This document shows, piece by piece, positions 12,356 through 34,667 of a DNA stretch of 64,000 bases. The stretch comes from Anoplopoma fimbria (Eukaryota > Chordata > Actinopteri > Perciformes > Anoplopomatidae): positions 13,320,857 through 13,384,856 of the forward strand of contig NC_072465.1 in the NCBI RefSeq assembly GCF_027596085.1, given 5' to 3'. The notes beneath the pieces were generated by a model. It made no database searches. It was given only the letters and a program-made list of their open reading frames with translations, and was not told the origin of the DNA. Position 1 is the stretch's first letter; the number at the start of each line of letters is the position of its first letter. Made by a program: the position numbers and the translations under genes.

Positions 12356-15300
12356 ATGGCCGCAGTGTCTTCAGGTGAAATTCCTGCAGTATTTCTGTCT
12401 GTTTTTGTAACATATTCTAAAATTAAAGTGTCCAGCTGTTAAGGGAATTACTGAACCGTTTTTCAAGATTTAACCCGAAGCAGAGAGGTTAGGTAAATCA
12501 GAAACTATTGAGAGGCGGATTAACATGTTCGTTGGTTTTGTTCTTTTGATGACATTTGTTGACAGTTATGTTGATAGTTGACCTTATCCATTACATCACA
12601 GTTCTACATTCCTTTACATTAGACTGTGTATGTAACATCTTGTACTGGGCTAAACTCTGAAATCCTGGAGAGAACAGGTTTAATATTTCATATTAGTTAA
12701 CTTGCTTAAAGCTGAATGGTTAAAAGGAACTTATAGCCCATCGAGGATTGATTTTATACCAGGTCTATTAACACATCTATCCCCAGGTAAATAAATCTGG
12801 GGACATATGATCTGCAGATTATTGCTATTATTATATAGGCATCTCAGTTTAAGTTTTTATATTCCCTGTGAATGTTTGTCTTTCAGAGATCGGTGTTGGT
12901 CTGATGGGATTTGGTTTTTTTTTCCTGCTCTTCGGAGTGCTGCTGTATTTTGACTCCGTACTGCTGGCCTTCGGGAATGTGAGTAACCTTTGTAATAGTG
13001 TTTCTGTTAAGCCACTTACAACTAACAACTAAAGATGATAATAATAAACAAGGTTTTCAGCTTTGGATGATTCACTGCAAGAATATTAACAATGTTTTTC
13101 AGTATGATGGTGTGTTTGTTTTACCTGTAGCTGCTTTTCGAGCAATACCATACAGTGCTTGCTTTTTACTTTGGAATTGTGTATTTATTTACGTAGTTAT
13201 GTGTATAATACTACCCTTCTATATGCATACATATGTTTCTGTACTGACTGATGTTCTTATCTCTATTATGTTTCAGTTTTAGTAAAAAACAAAAGAGGAA
13301 GACTTTAGTAAATAAAAGTTGAGCTTATGAAATACAAGTAGTGGTGTGTGTCATCTCATCTCTTTAATCATTGAAAAATTATTTTAAAAAATATTAATGG
13401 TACTGCTGATGAAGTGTGTTTTTGAGGTCCGGAGATCCGTCCTGCTGGAATGTACAGAGACATTTGGTAGGAGGCAAGGAGGAAATATAAGGGTTGGGGA
13501 CTGATACACTAATAGGCTGCAGCCTGGAAGCAGCTGCTGTTTGATATTCTTACTGGATAAGATCAGAGAGAGTCCAGGACAGCACATAACAAGACAGAAC
13601 GTAACACACCATTACACCCAGCCAAACCATCTCGAGCATAACTAACTGGTCCAACTACAGCTTTCCACAGGGCTCCACAGATCACTGAGCTACAGTTTGT
13701 GTGATAGTGGTCTGGTTGCCTGCTGCTCTAATAAACTACCATTGCAAATGAGAAATATGTAAAACAACAAATTATGCAATAATAAATATGTGATAATAAA
13801 TGTACTTTTACATCCATTGCAGAGAAAAGAGAGAAAAGCACATGAAAAGTCACAATCAATGGTGTGAGATAGGAACAAAAAAAGATGTCAGCTACAGCGG
13901 AGAGGTGGCTACTGATCTGTGTATGGCTACAGGAGGGCAGATCTCCATGTGCATGTGACAATCTGCACGCAGCCCATCTTTTGTCGATATGTTTTCTGGA
14001 TGTCTACACTCACTGCCCGAATGTTAGGAGAGGTCCAGCTTAGCAATTTGTGAACAAGCAAAGGTGCACAACAATGCAAAAAAATGAAGGATGACATCTT
14101 TATGACTTATGGTTAAGGTTAGCTTTATTTGATCTTGACATAAGTAATAAAAAATTTAAAAAAGGATGACTTGTTTAATGCACCACCAGGCAAGCGTGCT
14201 GAGTGATCCAAATCAAACACACCCATGATGTGAACAATAGGTGCATGCTGGGTCTGGCTAAATAATATATGTTCAAAGGTGGATACTATAGCAGTGATGT
14301 CTACATTCGTACAGACGACAAACTTTTTTAATTTGAGGAGCACTGTTGGACCAGATAGGTTGAGTTGACCAGTCATATTATACATTGCAAGTGATTATAC
14401 AGAGAAGTTGAACCTGGAACAGATTGAGGTTCAGACAGGTTACAACAACAAACTCAGTAATTGTTTTAACTCACTGTACAAAGGGGAAACTCAACAACCA
14501 CTGTGTTGTCTAGGAATGTAGCATTGTGTGTGTTGTGTGATAATATACAGTTTGCAATAACTGTGCATTATCTACTTTTTGTGTTTTTGTGAGCTGTAGC
14601 TGCTTTCAGGTTTATTTAGTTAATACTTTTCTGTTTAGGTGACCTTGGTGATGTTTTATTCTGCTGTTAAAATTGCAGATAATTTAATTAATGTAGCCTA
14701 ATAATGCTTGTTGCACCTGTCACGGTATCTCTCTTTTTGTTAATTGTTGTTTTACGGGAAAATTATTTATTGTTGCCATTGACGTAATGGCTTGGTGGTG
14801 TGGTTCACACCTGGGGACACCATGTTGGTGTTCCAATGGTCTTTTTGTTGACATTTTAATACACTTTATTTTGTATCCAAAATGTGTTTTTTATTTCAAT
14901 TAGATATCAAACAACATTACCATCATCTACATCATCATTGTTCTATGTAAAAAATAAATAAAACATTTCAGCTAGGGCTTATTTAAAGTCAGTATGAGTT
15001 ACACCCTATTTAGACAGGTACGGTGATGTGGGTCAAACCCACAATGGGGGTTATTTGATTGGGTCAGTGTCCATCAGCCAACCATTCTTCACCACCCTAC
15101 TCCCTACAGGAATTGGACTGAAAATAAGAGAAAGAGAGAGAGATACGGTTTCACACGTGACATTAATGCTGTTCCGCTGGAGAAAAGTCCTTCACCAGTC
15201 CTTTCACGCTCTTTATACTGTATGTTGACCTGAGCATCTAATAATAGCACAGATGGATTTACAGTGGAGTTAGTTGAAAGCCTGGTAAGTCTCATACAGA

Positions 15301-16527
15301 CGCCTAAAGGTGCCTTGTGCGTCGGTGTCAAGACACCGAGGGGCACTTACAAAGCATCTGTATCTGTCAACCTCAGAGTAAGACTGTGCTGTCAAAATCT
15401 ATAGGTGACCTTATGTGTCAAAGTACTGAAGCCATAGAATACCTTATGGGTTGTAACAGTGAAACTAAGACTGCTGCCCAAGAGTCAATATATGACACCT
15501 TAGAGACCAGGATGAGACAGAACAAATGATAGGGGAACCAAGAGTTGAAGAGCTGATAGAAGAAGGTGATTACCTCAGAGACTGAAGGTATTTTATCTCA
15601 GAGACATATTCTTATAGTTCAGCAAGAAAGTTCACATGCTAATCATGAATACATCAGCAACACCTGCCTGACAACAAATAAAATGCAATGACAGTTTGGT
15701 AGAAATTTGCCATTCAAGGCTGTTTTATTAGGAGGAAGAATTGGTTAAAATATAGATTTGGGGAAAGATGACAAATAGCAAAATGAAATAATTATTTATA
15801 GTGTGAGTATGTGTTTGATATATCCTCAGACTTTTTGGTTTGATTGCCCCCTTCTAGATTTTGTTTTTGACTGGTTTGATGTTCATCATTGGACTCAGGA
15901 GGACAGCCCACTTCTTCTTCCAAAGACAAAAGTTTCGGGGTTCTTTCTTCTTCCTGGGAGGCGTGTCTCTGGTGCTGTGCCGTTGGCCAATAATTGGAAT
16001 GCTGCTGGAGAGTTATGGCTTTGTGCTTATATTCAGGTAATTTCCACTGTGACGTTTTGGAAGGTAAAATAAGGCTTCAAATTAACCTTTGTCCAAAAGT
16101 CTTTTGTTATTTTGTCTCATACTGTGATCATGTTGTGATTTAGTGTCCCAGTTTATGCTTAATCTGCTATCTGTGTCTCATGTTGTAAATGATCACATTC
16201 GATCATAATTGATGATGTGTTACATTTCAATAATAAAACATGAAATGTCAGAAATGTCAGAAAGGATGCTATGCTAGAAAGAGATGTTTTCCCATCACAC
16301 TCATTTGTTTCCCTCTGCAGGTCCTTCTTCCCCATGGCCTTGGCATTTATGCTGTCATCTGTGAACATCCCTTACCTAACTGGAGTATGTTTTGTTCGTG
16401 ACTGCTCAAAATTAATAGGCTTTTCCCTTTTATTTGATGTACCTCAGAGATGTATACAGGGATTTGACAGATTGTTGCTTTTGATTTTTTGCATTAGTTT
16501 TTCTCCAGCAGCTCCTCCATGGTCTGA
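12356..16527 (+). CDS. golt1a: Golgi transport 1A, vesicle trafficking membrane protein
   Basis: Five coding exons with matching phases: 12356-12374, 12887-12978, 15858-16036, 16321-16384 and 16498-16527, total 127 aa (I recall about 132 for human GOLT1A). Exon 2 reads IGVGLMGFGFFFLLFGVLLY then FDSVLLAFGN. Exon 3 reads ILFLTGLMFIIGLRRT, then FFFQRQKFRG, GGVSLVLCRWPIIGMLLESY and GFVLIF. Exon 4 gives SFFPMALAFMLSSVNIPYLT, and exon 5 the conserved terminal SSMV. Four hydrophobic segments fit the Got1 family, small membrane proteins of the Golgi that act in ER-Golgi vesicle fusion. All introns are GT-AG. Exon 1 codes only MAAVSS plus one base, after GGGGGCCATGG, a good Kozak context, with donor CAG|GTGAAA. 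The family normally starts MISITEWQK, so the start exon is the least certain part. FDSVLLAFGN and the SSMV end favour GOLT1A over GOLT1B. Confidence 0.92.
12979..15857 (+). other. golt1a intron 2, no element recognised
   Basis: A 2.9-kb intron with AT-rich sequence. Several short ORFs show no domain, and no transposon end or repeat array was recognised. Confidence 0.4.
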
Positions 16528-16804
16528 GCAGAAGAACATGTTGCAGAAGGGAGGGAATGCTGGATGCCCTTTGACTGACTGTAAATCCAATACTGGGTTG
16601 GCAGAGGAGTACAACTGATGAGTAACTGCACAATTATGAACTCTTGTTGTCATTTATGACCAGTGAGAATAATATATTTTTTACAATGTATTTTGTTTTG
16701 TACCATATAAGGTTACAGTTATTAATTAACAGTCAAATGATAAGTTGCTTTAAAGCTAAACTAATTTAAAACCATTGTTGTAAAAATAATGGTGTTCTCC
16801 ATCT

Positions 16805-16810
16805 AATAAA
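16805..16810 (+). terminator. golt1a polyadenylation signal
   Basis: AATAAA lies 278 bp after the golt1a stop codon, just before a LINE fragment. The 3' UTR would be about 16528-16825. Confidence 0.6.
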
Positions 16811-17525
16811 TTACTGTTTTGTCTAACCATGTTATTATCTTTTTGAATTCTTTTTTTTTTTTACAGTTTTACATACTGTATAATATTCCCGGAGGGTGTG
16901 TTTATGGGACCATCATTCCTCATTCCAAAAAAGTAATCATATGATTTAATCGTACAAAGCCTTATCTCCTCAGGCAGGTCCTTCCAAAGCCAAGGGGCCC
17001 CGATGGCAAAAGCATGGTCACCTTTAGTTTGAGCTTCAACTTTAAAACAGCCAGAAGGGGCTCCACACTGGGATCTAAAGCTGCGAGCTGGCTTAAGAGG
17101 GCTCAACATTTCTGCTATATATCATGGGGCCAGACCCAGCTGTGCTTTTAAGTGATCAGTAAAATCTAAAAATGATTTCTTAAACGAACAGGGAGCCAAT
17201 GGAAAGAAGCCAGGATCGGGATGATGTGATGTCGTCTGTCATGCTTTATACAAACAAATGCCAAAGGGCACCTAAATGGGACTGAGGGTTTGGGGGACTG
17301 AATAATATGATTTGGACTTTGAGTTATTTAGCTTAAGAAAATGTTGTGTCATCCAACAGTTGATATCACTAGGACAGTCTAAAATAGCAGCTAGGCTTCT
17401 TGGGTCAACAGGTCTCAAGGGAAGGTGTATCTGTGTGTAATCTGCGTAGCAATGAAAAGAGACGTCATGACGTTGGATGGTTTGTCCAGGTGGGAGCATT
17501 TATATGGAAAATAAAATCGGACCTT

Positions 17526-18046
17526 TGTAGTGTATTTTATCATATTCTGCTATACCTTGTTGTACTGAGGCCATGAAGTTGTTGCATGCTGTGTGATGTT
17601 GGGAGTCCTAACAATGACCTCATGAACAACACACGACATGACAACCTTGTTTATAGTGATGTTTACACAGACGAAGAGTCTAGGTACTCAGGAACTGCCC
17701 TAACAATGACCTCATGACCTATATACGACATGACAACCTTGTTTATAGTGATGTTTACACAGATGGAAGATTCTAGGTTCTCAGGAAAAGTGTATGTTTC
17801 AAGGTGTCTGAATGATGTATGTACTGCTCAATATGTTTTATGCCTTTGTGCACATTGAGGGGATGCACAACACAGATATAAGTTCAGACTGAAGGCTGAG
17901 AGCCTCAGTCCATGCTGAATCTCTGTATGGGCTCCATTCTGCGCAGAATGACTTCAGATGCATTGATTCAATAAAGAAATTGTTGAAACTGCATCAACGG
18001 ACCTGGACATCTTCCTTCATCCTTTGATATCAAATGATATACTACA
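17526..18046 (+). mobile_element. solo LTR with 4-bp target duplication
   Basis: A 521-bp unit beginning TGTAGTGTAT and ending GATATACTACA, so its ends are the inverted TGTAGT/ACTACA. It is flanked by CCTT at 17522-17525 and 18047-18050. Removing it with one CCTT restores the LINE text on both sides. AATAAA at 17970-17975 gives plus orientation. No internal retroviral sequence is left, as expected after LTR-LTR recombination. The size and 4-bp duplication fit a retrovirus- or gypsy-type element. Confidence 0.85.
17607..17790 (+). repeat. 92-bp tandem duplication within the solo LTR
   Basis: Two copies, 17607-17698 and 17699-17790, each starting CCTAACAATGACCTCATGA and containing TTTATAGTGATGTTTACACA. 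They have diverged at several positions. Direct repeats upstream of an LTR core promoter often carry enhancer sites; that role is inference. Confidence 0.85.
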
Positions 18047-18504
18047 CCTTAAAATTGAACCTTGCCTTACACCACAGGTAATCGGTTGTAAAGGATGAGT
18101 TATTACCAATGGTGGCCGAGTAGGTTCTATCTAAAAGGTAAGAATGAAACCAAATAAGTGTAGTATTCTTGATGCCACACCAGGTTTTAACACGGTTGAT
18201 TAAAATGACACGGTCTACTGTGGCGAAAGCTTCAGTTAGGTCTAAAATAATTCAAATAGAGCTCTCCCCCCTGTCCGCTGCTAAAAAGAGATCACTACTC
18301 ATACCTCGAGGAGGCTGGTTTTTGTGCTATGTAAAGTTCTTAAACCTGACCAAAACTTCTTGAAGACGTTATTACGACACATAAATGCTTAAAGTCTAGT
18401 TGAAACCATGCTCGCTCTAAAACTTTTGATAAAAACGGAAGTTCTGAATATTGTCCCACAAACAACAACAGCATAAGCTTTGTGAACTGACAACCCATGG
18501 TACC

Positions 18505-18510
18505 TTTATT
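18505..18510 (-). terminator. polyadenylation signal of the Ig receptor gene
   Basis: TTTATT on the plus strand is AATAAA on the minus strand, about 390 bp after the stop codon at 18900. The 3' UTR would be about 18490-18899. Confidence 0.5.
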
Positions 18511-18899
18511 TGTGAAACACATTTTTTACACTGCTAAAAGTGCTCTACACTGGTACAGCATTGGAATCTATGTTCAATGTAATATATACAAAATAGACAA
18601 TAGAAATTATTGAATTACAAAAGGATTGGAAAAAAATACACATAAAACATAAAAGATAATGTATTTTGAATAAAAGAGAAATGCTGCAAAGATGTTTGGT
18701 AAGAACAAGAACTGAGTGCACAGCATATGATGGCTAGTGGAGGATCTCTGGGAGATTTTAGGATCAACATCAAAAACAGAGCCAGGCCTGCTCTGCCATC
18801 TTAAAGAGCTCAAAATCTCAATCCAAGAATAATTCACTTAACATAACACATCATCATCCTTTGCACTGACAACACCCCACAGTTAATTTCTTGATGTAG

Positions 18900-29214
<10,315 letters not shown>

Positions 29215-29423
29215 TTTCTTATCTTGCAGATCCAGACTCCGTAATGATGAATAATTGTTTGTTTAATTATTTTATGATTATTTGTTTGAATGCATTAAGA
29301 GAAGTATATCTCATTTTTGGGTCTAAGTGTCCTGCATCAACTCAAAAGTAAATGCCTCATGCAGCTGCGGAGCAATGACAAACCATCAGGAAACCCAGTC
29401 AGACTTGTTGCTTAAGTGGAAAG

Positions 29424-29455
29424 TTGTGGTTTACCACACAGGATGAAAGAGGAAA
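29424..29455 (-). promoter_or_regulatory. possible leukocyte promoter motifs upstream of the Ig receptor
   Basis: About 210-240 bp before the receptor start codon lie a RUNX-type TTGTGGTTT (29424-29432) and an ETS/PU.1-type GAGGAA (29449-29454). The pair is common in myeloid promoters. No TATA box was found. This is motif matching only. Confidence 0.3.
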
Positions 29456-29699
29456 TTGAGATTAAATACACATGAAGATCTCAAAATGACTCATCTTTAC
29501 AAGTCCTCCTGACTAAGACTCAATTGTTTTCAGGAAATGTCCTAAAACATTTCATGTTTACATTCAAGTGAAGTATTCTTGTCATAGTAATTATGATTTT
29601 CAGGAACAAAGAAGGAAGTCCAGCAATGTTATGGTGCGACACATTTTGTAGAGGTAGGCGCTTTTGGTGGATGAATCAACAGATCATTATACTTTTTAC

Positions 29700-31284
29700 A
29701 CAATTTCATTATCCGTTCAAATGAAAAGATGGCGCCACACCAGTGGCAGCCTGTTACAGCATCTCCTGCTCACAATTGAGCTTTTTTCCTCCTATTTTCT
29801 ATATATTTGTGCTTTTTTTACCTTTCTTTGTCTTAACTGCTCTTTTACCTTTTGTGCACCATGGACAATAGATACATCGGGTTTGCTTTGACCTACATAC
29901 TATTTTTTGCACCTCCAGCACACAGCCATGGTACCATTGTTTATACCAGGGATCAGCTGTTAGCATTCCATAACACGGTGATGCTGCTACCGGAGGACAG
30001 ACCTAAGGTTCTCTGTGAGCTGAGGAGGAAGAGCCGGGGAAGCTGTGTTGGGGCAGAGCGTTGCACCAGGAGGAGATGTTATAAACCCATCCTCCCCTCA
30101 ATCGTCATGGGGAATATGAGGTCTCTCCCCAACAAGATGGACGAGTTATTGGAGCTGACTCGCCATCAGAGGGAATACCGGGAGTTTGGCATCATGGTGT
30201 TTACAGACACATGGCTAACTTAGCTCCAAACATGAATGCTACACTGGACAGGTTCCGTACTATACGGACTGACAGGACAACGGAGAGCGGTAAGAGGAAG
30301 GGAGGAGATCTGGCAATGTTTGTTAACGATAGATGGTTAACTGTGGGCACATCACTATCAAAGAACAAATCTGTATTTAAGACATTGAGCTGTTAGCATG
30401 AGGCCTCACTATCTACCAAGGGAATTTTCACCTTATTGCGATCGTATATTCCCCCCTCTGGTGACGCTGAGGCGGCCTGTGACGTCATTCACTCAGCGAC
30501 AAGAAGGCTGCTGACACAACACCCCAATGCCCTCCTCCTTCTCTCTGGTGACTTTAATCATGCCCCTCCGTCCTCTACTCTGCCCACAATCAGCCAATAT
30601 TTCACATGCTGCACTAGAGATAATAAAACACTGGATATGTGTTCTCTCTATGTTCTCTCTAGTGGCATCAGCCGTCTTTGAAAGAAGGGTCTGCTGGGGC
30701 AGCAGCATTTCGACTGCTGACAGGAAGAGACTGAACAGACTGGTTAAGAAGGCCAGCTGTGTCCTGGGGTGTCCACTGGATACGGTGGAAGTGGTGGGAG
30801 ACGGGAGGATGATGGCCAAGACAACACCTCCCACCCCATGCAGGACACCCTGGCAGCTCTGTACAGCTCCTGCAGCCACCAGCTGCTTCAACCCCGGTGT
30901 GTGAAGGAGAGGTACCACAGGTCCTTCCTTCCTGCTGCTGTCAGACTGCACAACCAACTCTGCTCCCAGTAGACCACACATACCAAAAAACTGGCAATAC
31001 AAATCCAGTATATCCACCGTGCAATATAAATAATCTGTGAAATCCACTGTGCAATATCAACAATATTTCTGTCTGTCTATATCATATTTTAGTTATTGTT
31101 GTTTTTTAATGTTTTTTACTTATTTATTATTCTTTACTGTGTGATTACTTATTTATTATACTTGTTTTGATCCTGTTTTGTACTTATGTTTCTTAATTGT
31201 TTGTTTGCACTATCCACTATGCTGCTGTAATCCTGCAAATTTCCCCGCTGTGGGACTAATAAAGGATTTTTTTATCTTATTTTA
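29700..31284 (+). mobile_element. L2-type LINE with large internal deletion (copy B)
   Basis: Same family as 1997-4714 but retaining the 5' part: an ATGGCGCC-containing leader near 29728, then endonuclease start with MGNMRSLPNKMDELLELT and FTDTWL (29852-30223), and endonuclease middle at 30436-30650 (SGDFNHA). The reading then jumps from NKTLD to VASAVF, text found about 1.85 kb further on in copy A, so the reverse transcriptase is gone. The 3' end again has TTTCCCCGCTGTGGGACTAA and an ATAAAGGATTTT tail. Several frame breaks are present. Confidence 0.85.
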
Positions 31285-31737
31285 GACAGTCAATATTGGT
31301 TTCTTTTAACCATGACCATGGCCATTCCTGAATCGTAACCATTGGTTGTAACTGGAACCATGCTCTTTCCTAACCCCACCAGATACAGGTGATTGGAGGA
31401 ACTATCTGTCAATCAAACTGTTATTGAAGCCAGTCAGGAGAAGAGATAACAGGTTTTCCTTGGACAAAGGATTTCAGTAACGTTCTTTGCTCTTCTTTCA
31501 GTAAAGAAATACTCTCCAGTTCTGATAGAACTGATGCTCCTGCAGCATCTACAATAACCTCTTCAGGAGCTGCCATTGTTGTTAAGAACAAACAGTTGTC
31601 ACACACTTAAGCTACGCCCCTAGCCGCCAGTTGCTCCCCACAGGATGCTCATTGGTCCTAACTCTGCCTTACTGGACACAATTTCATGACTTGAAGCCTT
31701 CCAAGATGGATTTTGTTGTAATATGTGGCCCTACAAT
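31285..31737. other. unassigned intergenic interval
   Basis: Between LINE copy B and the SINE. No exon or element recognised. Confidence 0.3.
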
Positions 31738-31746
31738 TGTAACGTG

Positions 31747-32037
31747 GAGGCGGCTGTGGCGTAGTGGAGAGCAAGGTAGTTCTCCATTCAGAGGATCGGT
31801 GGTTCAATACCCGGCTTCGGCAGTCGATGTGTCCTTGGGCAAGACACTTAACCCCAAGTTGCTCCCGAAGGCTTGCCATCGGTGTGGACTGGATGTTGGT
31901 TAGAGTCTGATGGTGGCACCTTGCATGGTAGCCTGTCATCAGTGTGTGAATGGGTGAATGATATGTAATATACTACTGATTGTAAGTCGCTTTGGATAAA
32001 AGCGTCTGCTAAATGACTGTAATGTAATGTAATGAAA
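31747..32037 (+). mobile_element. tRNA-derived SINE with 9-bp target duplication
   Basis: The head GGCGGCTGTGGCGTAGTGG contains a pol III A-box-like start, and GGTTCAATACC near 31800 is the B box. The middle has TGTCCTTGGGCAAGACACTT. The tail GTAAGTCGCTTTGGATAAAA, GCGTCTGCTAAATGACTGTA ends in (ATGTA)n. Perfect TGTAACGTG flanks it at 31738-31746 and 32038-32046. The tail matches the LINE end at 22424-22490, the presumed source of its reverse transcriptase. Confidence 0.9.
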
Positions 32038-32046
32038 TGTAACGTG

Positions 32047-32880
32047 ATGTTACGCCAGAATCCAGCTGCCGTGCAAGGTGAGCTCTTTTTTTTTCTTTTA
32101 GTTTCTAAACCTAAGAAAAACCTTAACCATAGTAGCATGAGATCAGAAAAAGGTGTATACGTGGTACGTTCTGAAGTGCATGGATCAACCACATATTTTG
32201 TTTATTTCCAAACTAAGTGAAAAAAAATCTGTCATTTGTAATTTTTCATGAAATGTTGGTGCCTTCCAAAACTCTTAAAAACCATGACGTTACAAAAGTG
32301 ATGACAACCACTATGATTTAGTTTGGTTAAACTCTTTCAATTCTGTGGGATCTAGGATTCTCTATACGTTTTGAAGGAACTGACAGTGTGACAGCTCAGT
32401 GTTTACATGTTGCCAGGTTCAGCATAGAGAGTTGTTTTAACATTTGTATTTATAGGTAGAGTATGTCCAATTGCACTGTATATTTATGAAACAAAGTCTA
32501 GATGCTTTAATGCACTAACACTAAAATTCAATACAGTATTTGATCAGTTTTGATTAAGCCTGGTGTCTCCCAGTAACAAGCGCCATGCCTTGGTGAGGTT
32601 TTTGATTCATTTGAAACTTTAGAAACCTTTGCCGTGGTCATGTGTCATCTTTATTAAAAATAAATTACAGTAAAGTTGATAATATTTATCTCCCTGAAGA
32701 TTCATTTTTAGATTTATTCTTTTTATTTATATATTTTTCTTATTTAATAAAATAATACTTTTGTGAACAATATGTCTTGCTCACTGGGAACTTTGGAAAA
32801 TCCTGTTTGGTCATCTGTGCTTGAATCTAGTTATGGAGTGTTCACTGTATGGGGTCACACAAAGGACACAGATCCTTTAA
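32047..32880. other. intergenic, nothing recognised
   Basis: AT-rich sequence downstream of kiss1. No element or exon seen. Confidence 0.35.
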
Positions 32881-32930
32881 TAATCTTTAACTGATTTTTT
32901 TTATTGAGCCTTTAACAACTACATTATTAT

Positions 32931-32936
32931 TTTATT
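32931..32936 (-). terminator. kiss1 polyadenylation signal
   Basis: AATAAA on the minus strand about 95 bp after the kiss1 stop. A second copy lies at 32900-32905. Confidence 0.6.
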
Positions 32937-33030
32937 TCCCCATTCTGAATGTAAAAATGTAATTAAAATACAAACAGATCTAAATGAAAATATCAGATCT
33001 GACACAGAATAACTCATTATAAGTAATAAG

Positions 33031-33643
33031 TCATTTTCCGTAGCGTAGACCAAAGGAGTTGAGGTTGTATGTTGACACATCTTGACGTTTCCTGATCTGA
33101 GGGAGGACCACCTTTGACATCCACCATCCTTTCCTGGGAAACTTTCCATCAGCTGAATGGACCTCATCAGCAGGTAAATTCCTAGAACTCTTTGTTAATG
33201 GTGGTATTGATGCATGGCTTGAATCTCTGAGGGCTTTGATTATTTTCTGATCTGAAAGACAAGCAAGACAAAGATCCACCTTGGTGTCAGTCAATTTATT
33301 CATAAATGCTTATTGATTAAAGTTGTAAAGCTGATCAGTCAAAAATGTAATTGAAAGCAGAGAAGTAAGACAGCAATTTAATAATTTATATCCATTTTAA
33401 AAACATAGTCAATTAACTATTAAATTGATAACAAACAGGAAATGTACTTATCAATGTTCATCCAGCTCAATGATGATGTTTTAAAATGTAATGACAAGCT
33501 CATTTTGTCAAGGTTTTCTTTTAACTGTATTTGCAGAATGCTTTTAAAACATCCAAAACTCTGACTGTACCTTCATTGTAGGTAGTGTAGACCTCTGTTG
33601 ACGAAGCAGCCATCATCAGAGCAATAATAAGTCGCGCCTGCAT
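33031..33643 (-). CDS. kiss1: kisspeptin 1 precursor
   Basis: Two coding exons, 33571-33643 and 33031-33251, joined in phase 1 by a GT-AG intron, give a 97-aa prepropeptide. Exon 1 starts MQARLIIALMMAASSTEVYT, a short signal peptide. The coding exon carries 33 bp of 5' UTR after an acceptor at 33676/33677. Exon 2 ends IRKR, QDVSTYNLNSFGLRY, GK, stop. Cleavage after KR would release a 15-residue peptide with N-terminal Gln (able to form pyroglutamate) and C-terminal Tyr amidated from the Gly. YNLNSFGLRY is the vertebrate Kiss1 core; Kiss2 would be FNYNPFGLRF. In fish it acts through Kiss1 receptors on neurons, including habenular circuits, and in puberty control. The reading ends with a single Lys after Gly rather than a dibasic site, so a carboxypeptidase step would be needed. 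golt1a nearby supports the call. Confidence 0.96.
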
Positions 33644-34529
33644 GACAGTCAGTTTGTTAGAGCTGCTGAAATTCCTCTGCAAGCAGAAAGAAATTATTTA
33701 AATGTCATTATGTTGTAGGGTGAGGCAACAGTTCTATTGTCCTCTGAGTATTCGCTGCATTCTGATCCAAACAGTGGATACTTTTGTGTATGGATTGACT
33801 TACATTTGTTATTTATTAATGATCACAAAACATGTTGGCCGTAAGCCAACACCTTCCATGAGTACAGTGATTGTGGGCAGCGTTAGGCATATACAGTATG
33901 AACCAGAAAATAAAACAAAACAAATATAACCTCTATATTGATGATTTCAGACAACCCTGACTGAAAATATTCTGTGATTCCTCAGTGTTTAACCTTCTCA
34001 AAATCTTCTTTTCCTTACTTCACTCTGGAGCCTTAATGTCAGGCTCCTTAGCATGTAACAAGAACAAGACAGGATGATCAATTTGGCAAGTATTTCCAGA
34101 GTTTGATTCAATTTGTGAGGGTATTCAAGGACGCAAGAAGATAGAAAGGTGCTATGAAATATCTCTTTAACTGATTTAACTTATCACATAACATACCATA
34201 TGATGCATGGTGACTTTGTTTGACAGCACATGATGTAAATGTTGCCATTGAGTTATATTTCACTTGACATACTAGTGATATGACAACATGATGACAGTCT
34301 CTCCATGATCAACCTCCACCCCATTCACCTCCATTATCCATCATATCAAGTGTCCAGTCCTGCCCCTTCATCCAGTCATCAGATCTTCAATCACGACCAT
34401 CATCATCATCAACACCACCAGTGTCTCGAATCCAGGTGGGTATATTCCTGGTCTAACCAGAGCATCAATACTCCCTTTGATATTCTACGTTACAATGGTG
34501 TCGAATCTCTAAAGACTCTATGTATATAT

Positions 34530-34537
<8 letters not shown>

Positions 34538-34607
<70 letters not shown>
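34538..34607. repeat. (AT)n microsatellite
   Basis: About 35 TA units in the kiss1 5'-UTR intron. Confidence 0.95.
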
Positions 34608-34612
<5 letters not shown>

Positions 34613-34667
34613 TGTGTGCATGATTTCTATGATTGCAATTTAAGAATACTTAATTACTTATTAATTA

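Larger units (their letters stand above)
16880..18360 (-). mobile_element. old L2/CR1-type LINE fragment, split by a solo LTR
   Basis: The minus strand shows the end of ORF2 (GDHAFAIGAPWLWKDLPEEI at 16861-17109) and the reverse-transcriptase box FHCYADYTQIHLPLRP at 17272-17499, where the catalytic YADD is mutated to YADY. Text at 18047-18360 is the upstream reverse-transcriptase region of the same element. The intact LINE at 40172-43231 has the equivalent [12 protein letters not shown]. The solo LTR at 17526-18046 interrupts it. Confidence 0.75.

Noticed and set aside
29852..30223. ORF with an apparent signal peptide
   Set aside because: The following MGNMRSLPNKMDELLEL and FTDTWL show it is the start of LINE endonuclease; the hydrophobic leader is part of the element.
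31747..31820. A tRNA gene
   Set aside because: A and B boxes are present but the cloverleaf is incomplete and the unit continues into a SINE body.
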